A DNA stretch of 64,000 nucleotides from Rheinheimera aquimaris (GTDB lineage: Bacteria; Pseudomonadota; Gammaproteobacteria; Enterobacterales; Alteromonadaceae), in NCBI RefSeq assembly GCF_020531985.1, contig NZ_JAJAVQ010000003.1:434001-498000 (forward strand), written 5' to 3'. Below the pieces are notes generated by a model. It made no database searches. It was not told the DNA's origin and was given only the letters and a program-made list of their open reading frames with translations. The stretch's first letter is position 1, and every line of letters starts with the position of its first letter. This document shows, in pieces, positions 19,570 to 29,889 of this stretch. Both the position numbers and the translations under genes were made by a program.

Positions 19570-20233
19570 GCTTAATTTTTTCCAGCGCCATATGAGCGGC
19601 GTCCTGCTCTGCCTTGCGGCGTGAACTGCCGCTGGCGGTAAATGGGGCCATGCCCGCTATGGTACAACGTACAGTAAAGGTTTGCTGATGCGCCTCGCCT
19701 TCAGTGGCAATAACATCATATACCGGCAACGCTAAGCGTAGCCCTTGCAGGTATTCCTGCAACAATGTCTTAGAGTCTTTCTGCTCGCCCGGCGTAATAG
19801 TTTCTATGCGCGAGCCGAACCAGAATAAGATACGCTCTTTACAGGCCTCCATGCCAGCGTCGAGATAAATCGCGCCGAGAATAGCCTCAACTGCATCGGC
19901 CAGAATAGACTCACGGCGAAAACCGCCACTTTTCAGCTCGCCAGGCCCTAAGCGCAGATATTCTGATAACCGCAGTTCCTGAGCAATTTCGGCCAGCGTC
20001 ACGCCTTTTACCAGCGCCGCGCGCATCCGGGTTAAATCACCTTCACGGGCTTTAGGAAAATTGGCAAACAATGTTTCAGCAATCACCAGGCTCAGCACGG
20101 CATCGCCCAGATATTCCAACCGTTCGTTGTGCTGCCCTTTGCAACTGCGGTGAGTCAGAGCCTGTTCCAGTAAGGCAGGCTGTTGAAACTGATAGCCCAG
20201 ACGGGCTATCAGTGGAGATAACGATTTTTGCAT
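19556..20233 (-). CDS. rnc: Ribonuclease III
   Basis: A 225-aa double-strand RNA endonuclease that processes rRNA precursors and many regulatory duplexes. The catalytic signature is [19 protein letters not shown], with a second acidic patch [14 protein letters not shown]; the C-terminal dsRBD covers about 155-222 ([10 protein letters not shown] ... [19 protein letters not shown]). It overlaps era downstream and lies 30 nt after lepB, the usual lepA-lepB-rnc-era order. Confidence 0.98.
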   Translation of the reverse strand: MQKSLSPLIARLGYQFQQPALLEQALTHRSCKGQHNERLEYLGDAVLSLVIAETLFANFPKAREGDLTRMRAALVKGVTLAEIAQELRLSEYLRLGPGELKSGGFRRESILADAVEAILGAIYLDAGMEACKERILFWFGSRIETITPGEQKDSKTLLQEYLQGLRLALPVYDVIATEGEAHQQTFTVRCTIAGMAPFTASGSSRRKAEQDAAHMALEKIKHDRK

Positions 20234-20263
20234 GCTTGTCTCTTAACGGTGCCGTATCTGAGC

Positions 20264-21190
20264 TCAGCGGATACTGCCAAGACGTTCAAAACGTACACCT
20301 GTTGGTACCCAACCTGGCAACCAGCTGTTCGGATCGGTATTAAACTCAAAGCTCATCCAGATAAATACCGCTTTACCAACCATATTGTCTTCTGGCACAA
20401 AACCCCAGAACCGGCCATCACGGCTGTTATCGCGGTTATCGCCTAAGACAAAATAATGCCCTTCCGGTACAACAAACTCATCAATAGCCGTGCCGCGCTG
20501 TTTAAAGAAGAACTCGGTGTGCTCACGCCGTGCCGGTGTCTGCAGAATATCGTGCTCTACATCGCCCAGCTTTTCGGTATAGCGCCGCTGCGGGTATTGC
20601 TCCTGATAATACTCACCTTCATTTTTCAGGTTAAGCTCTATCATTTCAAGCTTACCGCAGTCGGTTTGTTGTGCATCTGTGCAGGCTTTTTCAATAAACA
20701 GCTGTTTATTGCGGTAAATAATGCGGTCGCCCGGCACCCCAATTACCCGCTTGATGTAATCAACGGTAGGTTGCTCCGGATACTTGAATACAGCAACATC
20801 ACCGCGCTGCGGTTTATTGTTGCTGTACAGCGTTTTGCGCCATACCGGATCTTTGACATCATAAGAGAACTTCTCAACCAGGATAAAATCACCCACCAGC
20901 AAGGTTGGCATCATTGAGCCTGACGGGATCTGAAAAGGTTCATAGATAAAAGAGCGGAAAATCGTAATTAAGGCGATTACCGGAAAAATCGACTTTGCAG
21001 TTTCGACCAGCTGCGGCTCTTTTAACAGCTCCGCTCCTGCTTCCTCCGGTAAGCTACCGCCACCGGCGGCTGATTGAGCCAGGGCAAGCTTTTGCTGGCG
21101 CTTAGGCGCCAGTACCAATGCATCCAGTAACCAGACTAAACCACTGGCGAGTGTCAGCAGCACCAGAAAAATTGCAAAGTAACCTGCCAT
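20264..21190 (-). CDS. lepB: Signal peptidase I
   Basis: A 308-aa inner-membrane leader peptidase releasing exported proteins from their signal peptides. Two N-terminal membrane segments (about 3-25 and 67-85) precede the catalytic domain. The nucleophile Ser is in FQIPSGSMMPTL and the general-base Lys in YIKRVIGVPGD; box E is LGDNRDNSRDGRFWGFV. It is downstream of lepA by 13 nt. Confidence 0.97.
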   Translation of the reverse strand: MAGYFAIFLVLLTLASGLVWLLDALVLAPKRQQKLALAQSAAGGGSLPEEAGAELLKEPQLVETAKSIFPVIALITIFRSFIYEPFQIPSGSMMPTLLVGDFILVEKFSYDVKDPVWRKTLYSNNKPQRGDVAVFKYPEQPTVDYIKRVIGVPGDRIIYRNKQLFIEKACTDAQQTDCGKLEMIELNLKNEGEYYQEQYPQRRYTEKLGDVEHDILQTPARREHTEFFFKQRGTAIDEFVVPEGHYFVLGDNRDNSRDGRFWGFVPEDNMVGKAVFIWMSFEFNTDPNSWLPGWVPTGVRFERLGSIR

Positions 21191-21203
21191 GTAAAACCCT
21201 TAA

Positions 21204-23003
21204 TTATTTACCAACTTTCAAAATCGCCAGGAAGGCTTCCTGTGGTACTTCCACATTACCTACCTGTTTCATGCGTTTTTTACCTTCTTTCTGCTTTTGC
21301 AGCAGCTTTTTCTTCCGGCTAACGTCGCCACCATAACATTTTGCCAATACGTTTTTACGCATCTGTTTGATGGTCGTACGGGCAATAACATGGTTACCAA
21401 TCGCCGCCTGAATGGCAATGTCGAACATCTGCCGCGGGATCAGCTCTTTTAATTTCTCGGCCAGTTCACGGCCGCGCCCCTGGGCAAAATCGATATGACT
21501 GATGATCGCCAGTGCATCCACCCGCTCACCGTTGATCAGGATATCAACCCGCTGCATGTTCGAGGTTTGGAAACGCTTAAACGCGTAATCCAACGAAGCA
21601 TAACCACGGCTGGTGGACTTTAAGCGGTCGAAGAAGTCCATCACCACTTCCGCCATCGGCAGCTCATAAGTTACCGCGACCTGACGGCCGTGGTATAACA
21701 TATTGGTTTGCACACCACGCTTTTCGATACACAGCGTAATAACGTTACCCAGGTACTCCTGCGGCACCAGTATATGTGCTTCAACGATAGGCTCGCGAAT
21801 TTCATCGATATCATTTACAGCAGGTAACGCACTGGGGTTATCTACCATCACGATATCGCCGTTCTTTTTCACCACTTCATACACTACTGTCGGTGCCGTG
21901 GTAATAAGATCCAGGTCATACTCGCGCTCTAAACGCTCTTGGATAATTTCCATATGCAGCATGCCAAGGAAGCCGATACGGAAACCAAAGCCCAATGCAC
22001 CGGAGTTTTCCGGCTCATAAAACAGTGAAGAGTCATTCAGGCTTAGCTTGGCCAGCGCATCACGAAAATCTTCATAATCATCGCTTGATACCGGAAACAC
22101 ACCGGCATAAACCTGCGGTTTAATGCGCTTAAACCCCGGCAATGGTTTTTCAGCGCTGTTTTTTGCCAATGTCAGCGTATCACCTACCGGCGCACCTTTT
22201 ATCTCTTTGATACCGGCAATAACAAAACCTACTTCACCGGTTCTCAGCTCGCCAGTATTGGTGGCTTTAGGGCTGAAGATCCCCACTTTATCGACTTCAT
22301 AAGTTTGGCCGGTCGACATGACTTTAATTTTGTCTTTGGCTTTGATACTGCCGTGCTTCACACGGACCAGTGACACTACGCCCTGATAAGCATCAAACCA
22401 GGAGTCGATAATCAATGCCTGGGTTGGCTGCTCTGGCTCGCCTTCCGGCGCCGGAATTTTCTTTACGATAGTTTCCAGCACATCTTTAATACCGAGGCCG
22501 GTTTTAGCAGAACATTGCACAGCGCCAACAGCTTCGATACCGATGATATCTTCAATTTCCTGCGCTACCCGCTCTGGGTCGGCCTGGGGTAAATCGATTT
22601 TATTTAGCACCGGCAGAACTTCTAAATTCATATCCAGCGCGGTATAGCAGTTAGCTACTGTCTGCGCTTCTACGCCCTGCCCCGCATCCACAACCAGTAA
22701 AGCACCTTCACATGCCGCCAGCGACCGGCTTACTTCATACGTAAAGTCTACGTGACCCGGCGTATCGATAAAGTTCAGCTGGTAGGTTTCGCCATCATCG
22801 GCTTTGTAATGCAACGTAACGCTTTGTGCTTTAATCGTGATGCCGCGCTCGCGCTCAAGATCCATCGAGTCGAGTACTTGTTGCTGCATTTCACGGTCAG
22901 ACAAGCCGCCACAGTACTGAATTAACCGATCAGACAGTGTCGACTTACCGTGGTCGATATGAGCAATAATAGAGAAGTTTCTGATGTGATTTAGTTTAGG
23001 CAT
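21204..23003 (-). CDS. lepA: Elongation factor 4 (LepA)
   Basis: A 599-aa ribosome-dependent GTPase that back-translocates or aids ribosome biogenesis. It has G1 [10 protein letters not shown]3 DTPGHVDF, G4 NKID, and the LepA C-terminal region ending [21 protein letters not shown]. The start was placed at MPKLNHIRN, which gives exactly the E. coli length; a 20-residue upstream reading is rejected. It precedes lepB. Confidence 0.98.
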   Translation of the reverse strand: MPKLNHIRNFSIIAHIDHGKSTLSDRLIQYCGGLSDREMQQQVLDSMDLERERGITIKAQSVTLHYKADDGETYQLNFIDTPGHVDFTYEVSRSLAACEGALLVVDAGQGVEAQTVANCYTALDMNLEVLPVLNKIDLPQADPERVAQEIEDIIGIEAVGAVQCSAKTGLGIKDVLETIVKKIPAPEGEPEQPTQALIIDSWFDAYQGVVSLVRVKHGSIKAKDKIKVMSTGQTYEVDKVGIFSPKATNTGELRTGEVGFVIAGIKEIKGAPVGDTLTLAKNSAEKPLPGFKRIKPQVYAGVFPVSSDDYEDFRDALAKLSLNDSSLFYEPENSGALGFGFRIGFLGMLHMEIIQERLEREYDLDLITTAPTVVYEVVKKNGDIVMVDNPSALPAVNDIDEIREPIVEAHILVPQEYLGNVITLCIEKRGVQTNMLYHGRQVAVTYELPMAEVVMDFFDRLKSTSRGYASLDYAFKRFQTSNMQRVDILINGERVDALAIISHIDFAQGRGRELAEKLKELIPRQMFDIAIQAAIGNHVIARTTIKQMRKNVLAKCYGGDVSRKKKLLQKQKEGKKRMKQVGNVEVPQEAFLAILKVGK

Positions 23004-23174
23004 GTTGTCCGCAAAACAGTGGGCGCAACGCAAAGCAGCATACTTGATAACAACAAGCGGCAACCTCCGGCGTCAGCGCGGGTTATTTTTGAAAATTAGC
23101 GCGAATTGTACTCTATCCGGACTCAGCTTGCTATGTGTTATTAACTGGCATAGCACAGGCGTTCGCCGCTTACA

Positions 23175-23627
23175 TCATGGCAGTTTAGGCTGCACACCTA
23201 AGGAGGGTAAAACTTCAACAATATGAATATCAGCGCGTTTTTCCTGATAACGCCCATACAAACGCGCAATAGCAAAGCCACATGTGGCGCCAAACGCGGC
23301 CAGCAGCATTTGCATACCTTCGCTCACGCCTGCAGCGCTGGCGGGCACTGCGAACAATAGCATCAATAGCAGCGGTAGCAGATAAACCATGGCAGCTGCC
23401 ATCAGCAGGTTTTGCTCAGCTATACCTATTTTCACCTGTTCACCGGCTAACAACTCAAGTTCAGACGCAACGAAAAAGTGCAGTGTTTTTGGCGTCAGGG
23501 TTTTCGCCACTATGCCGGTACCACAATCTTCGCTGACCTGGCAGGCATTGCAACTGGCAACGGGCGTCGTCGTCAGCCAGACGCCTTTTTGCTCAACGGA
23601 TACCACAGTGGCAATTTCTTCGACCAT
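23175..23627 (-). CDS. rseC: SoxR-reducing/sigma-E modulator protein RseC
   Basis: A 150-aa inner-membrane protein. The N-terminal cytoplasmic part has the RseC cysteine cluster (SCNACQVSEDCGTG); two membrane segments lie at about 76-97 and 103-124 (MAAAMVYLLPLLLMLLFAVPA; GMQMLLAAFGATCGFAIA). In E. coli the family helps reduce SoxR and slightly affects sigma-E. It follows rseB with a one-base overlap, completing rpoE-rseABC. The Cys ligands support Fe-S binding. Confidence 0.93.
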   Translation of the reverse strand: MVEEIATVVSVEQKGVWLTTTPVASCNACQVSEDCGTGIVAKTLTPKTLHFFVASELELLAGEQVKIGIAEQNLLMAAAMVYLLPLLLMLLFAVPASAAGVSEGMQMLLAAFGATCGFAIARLYGRYQEKRADIHIVEVLPSLGVQPKLP

Positions 23628-24556
23628 CAGTGCACCCCTGCAGCCAGCTGGCGTGCAGTTTCGATGCTGACAGGGCCAATCACCGTCACTTCCAGCTGAT
23701 TGGCATTTTGCACATAAATAGTCGTAGCGCCATCACGATAAGCCTGTGTCGGCAACCGCTGTGCCTGTTGCACAAATACTGACACCTGATGTAGACCATC
23801 ACTTAATAACCAGTAACTCAACAAGCTACTTTCCAGCTGTGGAATATTGGCGGGCTCTTCCACCTGTGTGTAGCCTTGTGGTAGCCAGGTAAGTTGATGA
23901 CTACTGGCAACTGCGCTGCGGGGTACGCTGTCGCCGGGTGCAGGTAACTCAGCCTCCATCAGCGAGCGTAAATTCTCCGGCATCTCAGCACTTATCTGCA
24001 TATGGGTAACCAGCCAGCGCTCCAGCGCATTTTGCTGCTCTGATAAAATATCGATACGCAGCGGAAAACCTGTTTCATCATCCAACCACAACCAGTAATT
24101 GTAACGGCTGGCGTCTTTTGCGGTCAGCCGCAATAACTGAGCACTGCGGCCGGACATCACTGAGCTACTGCCGGCCACCGCGTTGTACAGGCGCTGAATA
24201 TTTTCTTTCGGTTCAAAAAACAATGCTGGCAACTCAGGAATACTGTGGCTACGGGTAACAAAAGCAGGCCTGTCGGTTAGCAAATAATACACCAACGCAT
24301 CGCGGCGCAAAATGTCTACGCCACTGGTATCTAACGGGATGAGATGTTCGATTTCCTGGCCATCAGCACGGCCATGCAACCAACGGTAGGTGTCAACATT
24401 AGTTCCTTTTAATACAACAAAGGAGGTATCAAAATTATACTGTTTAACGGCACTCTGCACTTTATCGAATAAGGCCCAGCCAGCTTGTTCAGCCTGGGCC
24501 AACGTAGAAAACACTACCAATACTATGGCACTACATACGCCAGAGAATCGCATCAT
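23627..24556 (-). CDS. rseB: Sigma-E regulatory protein RseB
   Basis: A 309-aa periplasmic protein with a signal peptide (MMRFSGVCSAIVLVVFSTLAQA). It binds RseA and shields it from DegS until it senses mislocalised lipoprotein or LPS. The MucB/RseB N-terminal lipid-binding domain (about 30-200) and C-terminal domain (about 210-305, LTWLPQGYTQ ... VSVFVQQ) are both present. It overlaps rseA by 4 nt. Confidence 0.94.
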   Translation of the reverse strand: MMRFSGVCSAIVLVVFSTLAQAEQAGWALFDKVQSAVKQYNFDTSFVVLKGTNVDTYRWLHGRADGQEIEHLIPLDTSGVDILRRDALVYYLLTDRPAFVTRSHSIPELPALFFEPKENIQRLYNAVAGSSSVMSGRSAQLLRLTAKDASRYNYWLWLDDETGFPLRIDILSEQQNALERWLVTHMQISAEMPENLRSLMEAELPAPGDSVPRSAVASSHQLTWLPQGYTQVEEPANIPQLESSLLSYWLLSDGLHQVSVFVQQAQRLPTQAYRDGATTIYVQNANQLEVTVIGPVSIETARQLAAGVH

Positions 24557-25179
24557 TGCTGCTCGTTTTGTTCAGGCCCGGTGTTTGCTTCAGCTTTATG
24601 GTTTGCCTGCTGTGCCTGCTCCATCACCCGTACTTGCTGACGGTGTGCGTTAAGCAAAGCCTGCAAGCGCTTTTGCTGCTCAAGCATAGCTTGCTGCTCT
24701 TGCTCTGCAAAGCGATCAGACACGGTAGTCTGGCTTAAACTGACCGGTGTCGCGAAACCAGCAATAGGCTGAGTTTGCAGCAGAGGCTGTGGGCTTAACA
24801 TATCTTCGGGTTGTTGCTGGTACTGCTGCACGCCAAACACGGCCATTAACGCTACACCGGCGGCAATAGCGCCTTGGGCAACAGGTTGCAGCCAGCGTCC
24901 ATTTGCTGCAGCCGCTACAGACGCTTTAACACGCTGCAGCAAACCACGATCTGTTTTCAGTTGATAAGCAGGTTCAGCGTCAATTTCCGCCATGATAGCG
25001 GCCGTAAAATCAACCGGCAAAGGACCTGAAGTTTCACGGCGTATGGTGGCACCAATAAGATGATAACGCTCAAGCGTAGATTGCAGCTCTGTATCAGTTA
25101 GCAAACTATCAAGCTGTGCTTTGGTCAGTGGCTTGTTGTCACTGGCGGCAGAGAGCCAATCCTGATGTTCTGACGACAT
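24553..25179 (-). CDS. rseA: Anti-sigma-E factor RseA
   Basis: A 208-aa single-pass inner-membrane anti-sigma factor. The cytoplasmic N-terminal domain (about 1-75; WLSAASDNKPL ... LERYHLIGATIRRE) would bind RpoE; a membrane segment lies about 99-117 (AIAAGVALMAVFGVQQY); the periplasmic tail is Gln-rich and would contain the DegS cleavage site and the RseB-binding region. It is 39 nt after rpoE. Confidence 0.93.
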   Translation of the reverse strand: MSSEHQDWLSAASDNKPLTKAQLDSLLTDTELQSTLERYHLIGATIRRETSGPLPVDFTAAIMAEIDAEPAYQLKTDRGLLQRVKASVAAAANGRWLQPVAQGAIAAGVALMAVFGVQQYQQQPEDMLSPQPLLQTQPIAGFATPVSLSQTTVSDRFAEQEQQAMLEQQKRLQALLNAHRQQVRVMEQAQQANHKAEANTGPEQNEQQ

Positions 25180-25218
25180 AATGTTTCCTGTCTTAATTAC
25201 TGGTTGTTGCCCTGACAG

Positions 25219-25794
25219 CTAGCTGATTAACGGCTTCAGCTGCACATCAATTGCTTCACGCGCCCTGAAAATACGGCTGCGAACGGTGCCTATAGGGCAA
25301 CCCATTACATCCGCAATTTCTTCATAGCTTAACCCTTCAAGTTCACGCAACGTAATAGCAGTGCGTAACTCGTCAGGTAGTTTTTCTATGGTGCTAAACA
25401 CCACATGGCGGATTTCATCAGATAACAACAACTGCTCTGGTGAGTCCTGTTCTTTTAACGCGTCACTGCCTTCAAAATACTCGGCATCTTCCGCGTCTAC
25501 ATCAGTTGCCGGTGGCTTACGGCCATTAGCAACCAGATAATTTTTCGCGCTGTTAACCGCGATACGATACAGCCAGGTATAAAAAGCACTTTCACCTCTA
25601 AAGCCCGGAATAGCACGATAGGCTTTAATAAAGGCTTCCTGCGCCACATCAGCTACGTCTCCGTGGTTAGAGACATAACGGGAAATTAAGTTCGCAATCC
25701 GGTGCTGATATTTTCTTACCAAAACATTAAACGCAGCTTTATCGCCTTGCTGTACGCGCTGGACAATCTGCCAGTCCAATTCTTGCTCGCTCAT
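25219..25794 (-). CDS. rpoE: RNA polymerase sigma factor RpoE (sigma-E)
   Basis: A 191-aa ECF sigma factor directing the envelope-stress regulon. Region 2 has FNVLVRKYQHRIANLISRYV and DVAQEAFIKAYRAIPGFRGESAFYTWLYRIAVN; region 4 has LRELEGLSYEEIADVMGCPIGTVRSRIFRAREAI. Length and motifs match RpoE. It is first in the rpoE-rseABC operon and divergent from nadB, the conserved arrangement. Confidence 0.98.
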   Translation of the reverse strand: MSEQELDWQIVQRVQQGDKAAFNVLVRKYQHRIANLISRYVSNHGDVADVAQEAFIKAYRAIPGFRGESAFYTWLYRIAVNSAKNYLVANGRKPPATDVDAEDAEYFEGSDALKEQDSPEQLLLSDEIRHVVFSTIEKLPDELRTAITLRELEGLSYEEIADVMGCPIGTVRSRIFRAREAIDVQLKPLIS

Positions 25795-25857
25795 GTTCGA
25801 GCCTTTCCCCTGTAATACTTGTTCGTTGTGCTAACTGGCGCTGGTCTAGCTTGCTGG

Positions 25858-25885
25858 TATGACTGTACGCCGCAGAAATAGTTCT
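25858..25885 (-). promoter_or_regulatory. Putative sigma-E autoregulatory promoter for rpoE
   Basis: On the minus strand AGAACTA (25879-25885) and TCATA (25858-25862) are spaced like the sigma-E elements GGAACTT and TCnnA. RpoE autoregulation from such a promoter is established in relatives; here the match is partial. Confidence 0.4.
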
Positions 25886-25943
25886 GTTAATTATGGCAAA
25901 AAAGCTACAATAGCCCGACATTGACTGATGGCAAGTGTATCGC

Positions 25944-27563
25944 ATGACGCAAGCAAAAGAATATCTTTGTGACGTTTTAATTATTGGCAGTGGTGCAGCG
26001 GGGTTGTCGCTGGCGCTGCAACTGGCCGACAACGCCAACGTGCTGGTACTGAGCAAGGGCCCACTACGCGAAGGCTCTACACTGTATGCTCAGGGCGGTA
26101 TTGCTGCCGTTTTTGACGAGAACGATAGTATAGCGTCACACGTGAATGATACATTAATCGCAGGTGCGGGTTTGTGTGAAGAAGCGGCTGTGCAGTTTAC
26201 CGCCGGCAATGCTAAAACCGCGATGGAATGGCTGATTGCCCAAGGCGTGCCATTTGACCAGTATAAAGATGAAGACGGCAGTCTGAAGTACCATTTAACC
26301 CGTGAAGGTGGCCACAGCCACCGCCGTATTTTGCACGCCGCTGATGCCACCGGTCAGGCGGTGCAGATCACACTGGTAGATAAAGTTAAAGCCCACCCGA
26401 ATATCCGCCTGTTAGAAAACTACAATGCAATAGATTTGATTAATGGCCGCAAGATTGGCAAGGATCCGAAACGTTGCTATGGCGCTTATGTCTGGAATAA
26501 AACCGCCGCTAAGGTTGAGCTGGTAAAAGCCCGCTTTATTGCGCTGGCAACAGGCGGAGCCAGTAAAGTGTACCTTTATACCAGTAACCCTGACGTGGCC
26601 AGTGGCGATGGTATTGCGATGGCATGGCGTGCAGGGTGCCGGGTAGCGAATATGGAATTTAACCAGTTCCACCCCACCAGCCTGTATCATCCGGACGCGC
26701 CTAATTTTCTTATTACCGAAGCAATGCGCGGCGAAGGTGCCTATTTAAAACGGCCGGATGGCAGCCGCTTTATGCCAGATTTCGATGAAAGAGCTGAGCT
26801 GGCACCGCGTGATATCGTGGCCCGGGCCATTGACTATGAAATGAAGCGGCTTGGCGCAAACTGCGTGTATCTGGATATCAGCCACAAAGCTAAAGATTTT
26901 ATTCTCGAGCATTTCCCAACCATTTATGCCAAATGCTTAAGTGTCGGTATTGATATCACTAAACAGCCGATACCAGTAGTGCCCGCTGCACACTATACCT
27001 GCGGCGGTGTAGTGACTAATTTAAACGGCCAGACTGACATTGATAACTTATACGCCATAGGTGAAGTGGCTTATACCGGTTTACACGGCGCCAACCGCAT
27101 GGCCAGTAACTCATTGCTGGAATGTGTCGTGTTTGCACAGGCTGCGGCCAAACATATCCTGGCACAACTGGACGCAACCAGCAGCCTGCCAGATTTGCCG
27201 TCCTGGGATGACAGCCGTGTCAGTGACTCAGATGAAGAAGTCGTGATCACCCATAACTGGCATGAGTTACGGTTATTTATGTGGGATTACGTTGGCATAG
27301 TGCGCACCAACAAACGGTTGGAGCGGGCGTTACACCGGGTAGAATTACTGCAGAGGGAAATTCAGGAATATTACAGCCACTTTCGTGTCAGCCATAATTT
27401 ACTGGAGCTACGTAATCTGGTGCAGGTCGCTGAACTGATTATCCGCTGTGCTATGCAGCGCCGCGAAAGCCGTGGCTTACATTACAACCTCGATTACCCG
27501 GCGCTGCTGCAAGATAGCTCACCCACAATGCTCAAACCCGGCAATTACGTATTATCTGAATAA
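25944..27563 (+). CDS. nadB: L-aspartate oxidase
   Basis: A 539-aa FAD-dependent oxidase forming iminoaspartate, the first step of NAD synthesis. The FAD-binding [11 protein letters not shown] lies near the N-terminus, with the [14 protein letters not shown] substrate loop, HTREGGHS-like [15 protein letters not shown], and the FAD-contact segment [15 protein letters not shown]. The C-terminal helical domain ends in HYNLDYP. The start at MTQAKEY gives the usual length; a GTG three codons earlier is less likely. Its 3' end overlaps ygfX convergently by 19 nt. Confidence 0.97.
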   Translation: MTQAKEYLCDVLIIGSGAAGLSLALQLADNANVLVLSKGPLREGSTLYAQGGIAAVFDENDSIASHVNDTLIAGAGLCEEAAVQFTAGNAKTAMEWLIAQGVPFDQYKDEDGSLKYHLTREGGHSHRRILHAADATGQAVQITLVDKVKAHPNIRLLENYNAIDLINGRKIGKDPKRCYGAYVWNKTAAKVELVKARFIALATGGASKVYLYTSNPDVASGDGIAMAWRAGCRVANMEFNQFHPTSLYHPDAPNFLITEAMRGEGAYLKRPDGSRFMPDFDERAELAPRDIVARAIDYEMKRLGANCVYLDISHKAKDFILEHFPTIYAKCLSVGIDITKQPIPVVPAAHYTCGGVVTNLNGQTDIDNLYAIGEVAYTGLHGANRMASNSLLECVVFAQAAAKHILAQLDATSSLPDLPSWDDSRVSDSDEEVVITHNWHELRLFMWDYVGIVRTNKRLERALHRVELLQREIQEYYSHFRVSHNLLELRNLVQVAELIIRCAMQRRESRGLHYNLDYPALLQDSSPTMLKPGNYVLSE

Positions 27564-27991
27564 CGGGTATCCGGCCCGCCTGCCGACCAGTTGCTCTGGT
27601 TTACCAGGCGGGCCAATGTACGATACTGCAGTTCGTCACATTGATCAGCAAACACCCAGCTGTGCCGGCGCTTACCAGCGCTATCGCACCAGTTCAATCT
27701 GACAAAATACTGCGCCACCAGCCCACCGGCAATCAGTTGGCCAGAACGCTTGTGCGGGCCAAACCAATGTAATTGACCACTGTCAGTCAACGTCAGCTGC
27801 TGGCTCTGACGTAATTGTGTAAAGTGACTGTACCACTGCCAGTAGTAAATAAATGCCAGCAACACCAGCAGAAACAACCATTGTCCGGTAACTGGCGAAA
27901 CAGCCAGCACCAGTGGCGGCATTAGCGCCAACAAACCCATACCGGCCTGAGCCCAGACCGACGGTTTTAAACGGATATTAAACGCGGACAC
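27545..27991 (-). CDS. YgfX family membrane protein (CptA-like)
   Basis: A 148-aa protein with two adjacent membrane segments (about 14-32 and 34-52), then a cytoplasmic domain ([34 protein letters not shown]). This matches the YgfX layout; the E. coli member has been described as a toxin partner of YgfY, though that is debated. Its start overlaps the end of sdhE, forming the conserved sdhE-ygfX pair, and its 3' end overlaps nadB. Confidence 0.85.
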   Translation of the reverse strand: MSAFNIRLKPSVWAQAGMGLLALMPPLVLAVSPVTGQWLFLLVLLAFIYYWQWYSHFTQLRQSQQLTLTDSGQLHWFGPHKRSGQLIAGGLVAQYFVRLNWCDSAGKRRHSWVFADQCDELQYRTLARLVNQSNWSAGGPDTRYSDNT

Positions 27992-28229
27992 GATCCAGGA
28001 TCAGCTGTACCAGCGCCTGTAATGCCGGATCGGACGACTTCGCATGCCCCATAAACCAGGCGAATAAATCCGGGTCGTCACAGGCCAGCAAGCGCTCAAA
28101 ATCCTGCTTTTGTTGCTGCGTCAGGGCGTCATAACCCTGCTCAACAAAAGGCGCCAGCAATACATCCAGCTCCAGCATACCGCGCCGGCACGCCCAGCGC
28201 AGCCGTGGTTTGGTCATTAACTCTGCCAT
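27978..28229 (-). CDS. sdhE: FAD assembly factor SdhE
   Basis: An 83-aa small helical protein required for covalent flavinylation of succinate dehydrogenase. The diagnostic RGxxE motif is present in ACRRGMLELDVLLAPF; DDPDLFAWFMGH is also typical. The start was chosen at MAELMTK with AAGGAT upstream, giving family length; seven extra upstream residues are rejected. It is co-transcribed with ygfX and divergent from ygfZ, a common arrangement. Confidence 0.95.
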   Translation of the reverse strand: MAELMTKPRLRWACRRGMLELDVLLAPFVEQGYDALTQQQKQDFERLLACDDPDLFAWFMGHAKSSDPALQALVQLILDRVRV

Positions 28230-28379
28230 ATTAATCCTTGTAAACAACAACCTGCTTTGTCAGGCCTGACGGTTTTGTTGCAGATTCTAACAAAAATTAG
28301 CAAACGGGGTTGAGCTTTTAGTACATTCGCCCAATCATAGCCTTATAAACTGGCGACACTTTACCGAGTAAACACTTTT

Positions 28380-29348
28380 ATGCATACATCCTGGTTAACT
28401 GCTGAACAGTACGCATCCTTATCCAGCACAGTAACAGGCGCTTTTATTGCCCCTTTGCCTGCTTTTGACAGTCTGCTTATATCAGGCGCCGATAACCGCA
28501 AATACCTGCAGGGGCAAACGACCTGCGATCTGGACAGCTTAACTGATGATAACTTCCTGCACGGCGCGCATTGCGATGCCAAAGGCAAAATGTGGTCACA
28601 GTTTTATCTGGCCAGTATCGGCGAGCAATTAGTTACCGTCGCGTTTCGCGATGAGCTGAACGCCTCAGCAACTCAGTGGAAAAAATTTGGCGTGTTCTCC
28701 AAAGTCAGTTTCGAAGCCGGCCAGCAGCACTATGCCGTATTCGGTATTGGTGGCGGGGATGCAAACTCACTGGTTAGCAAGCTTGGTTTTTCACTGCCAC
28801 AACCCGGTGGCCTGAGCCGGCATCAGGGGGCTTTGCTGATGGCACTGGCACAGCATCATTTTCTGCTGTTAATGCCACTTAACGATGCTAAAACACTGAT
28901 GACAACATCCTTGCCCTTTGCTGCGCCCAACGTCTGGCTGGCCCAGCATATACAGCATGGTTTCAGTTATCTGGAACAGGAATTAATTGGCGCCCTGGTG
29001 CCTCAAATGCTTAACTTACAGGCACTCAATGCCATCAGCTTTACTAAAGGCTGCTATATTGGGCAAGAAACGGTCGCCCGGCTGAAGTATCGTGGCGGCA
29101 ATAAAAGAGCGGCCTATATTTTACAGGCAGACACAACTGAATTGCCCGCTGCGGGCACTGATATAGAATTACAACTGGGTGATAACTGGCGCCGGAGCGG
29201 CCAGGTTGTCAATGCTGCAAATATTAACAACACACTATGGTTAATTGCAGTGTTACCAAACGACATAACACCGGCAGATCCATTACGGCTAAGCAGCGAA
29301 AGTGCCACGGCACTGCGCTTTGTGCCGTTACCCTATTCAATCAATTAA
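28380..29348 (+). CDS. ygfZ: Folate-dependent tRNA-modifying protein YgfZ
   Basis: A 322-aa GcvT-like protein that helps Fe-S cluster enzymes, including MiaB tRNA methylthiolation. The signature K-G-C-Y-x-G-Q-E is present (FTKGCYIGQETVARLKYRG, about residue 220-238), and so is the N-terminal DNRKYLQGQTTCDL motif. It is divergent from sdhE-ygfX; genomic neighbours and length agree with the family. Confidence 0.95.
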   Translation: MHTSWLTAEQYASLSSTVTGAFIAPLPAFDSLLISGADNRKYLQGQTTCDLDSLTDDNFLHGAHCDAKGKMWSQFYLASIGEQLVTVAFRDELNASATQWKKFGVFSKVSFEAGQQHYAVFGIGGGDANSLVSKLGFSLPQPGGLSRHQGALLMALAQHHFLLLMPLNDAKTLMTTSLPFAAPNVWLAQHIQHGFSYLEQELIGALVPQMLNLQALNAISFTKGCYIGQETVARLKYRGGNKRAAYILQADTTELPAAGTDIELQLGDNWRRSGQVVNAANINNTLWLIAVLPNDITPADPLRLSSESATALRFVPLPYSIN

Positions 29349-29358
29349 AGAGGTTTTC

Positions 29359-29844
29359 ATGACCATTTCTCAGGACAAAGTTGTCGCCATGCACTATACC
29401 GTTACCGACCCTCAGGGTAACGAGCTGGATACTTCGGCCGGTGGCGAGCCTTTAGTCTTTCTGTTTGGCCACGGTTCACTTATTCCGGGCTTAGAACAAG
29501 CATTAGCCGGTAAAGCTGCAGGTGATAAATTTAAAGCGGACATTCCCGCTGCCGATGCGTACGGCGAACGTCACGACGCACTGACGCAGGCGGTACCTAA
29601 ATCGATGTTTGAAGGTATGGACGTCGCAGTTGGTATGCGTTTTCGTGCTGCTGGTCCGGACGGCCGCGAACAATCTGTTATCGTGCTGGAAGTCACTGAA
29701 GATGAAGTGGTGGTTGATGGTAATCACCCGTTGTCAGGCATTGACCTGAGCTTTGACGTTGAAGTGGTGATGGTACGCGATGCCACCGACGAAGAGCTGG
29801 ACCATGGCCATGTGCATGGTTTAGACGGCCACGCAGGCCACTAA
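29359..29844 (+). CDS. slyD: FKBP-type peptidyl-prolyl isomerase (SlyD-like)
   Basis: A 161-aa protein with an FKBP domain (MHYTVTDPQGNELDTS, GHGSLIPGLEQALAGKAAGDKF) interrupted by an insert-in-flap domain (about 70-130, ADAYGERHDALTQAVPKSMF), and a short His-rich tail (DHGHVHGLDGHAGH) that could bind nickel. The start is set by AGAGG 7 nt before MTISQDK. The tail is shorter than in E. coli SlyD. It acts on prolyl bonds and possibly metal delivery. Confidence 0.88.
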   Translation: MTISQDKVVAMHYTVTDPQGNELDTSAGGEPLVFLFGHGSLIPGLEQALAGKAAGDKFKADIPAADAYGERHDALTQAVPKSMFEGMDVAVGMRFRAAGPDGREQSVIVLEVTEDEVVVDGNHPLSGIDLSFDVEVVMVRDATDEELDHGHVHGLDGHAGH

Positions 29845-29851
29845 GTAAAGT

Positions 29852-29880
29852 GCAGGCGGGCGAAACAGCTTGCCTGCCTT
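29852..29880 (+). terminator. Weak terminator-like hairpin after slyD
   Basis: GCAGGC (29852-29857) pairs with GCCTGC (29872-29877) with a 14-nt loop, followed by only CTTT. It may end the slyD transcript before the next gene. Confidence 0.35.
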
Positions 29881-29889
29881 TAACACCGG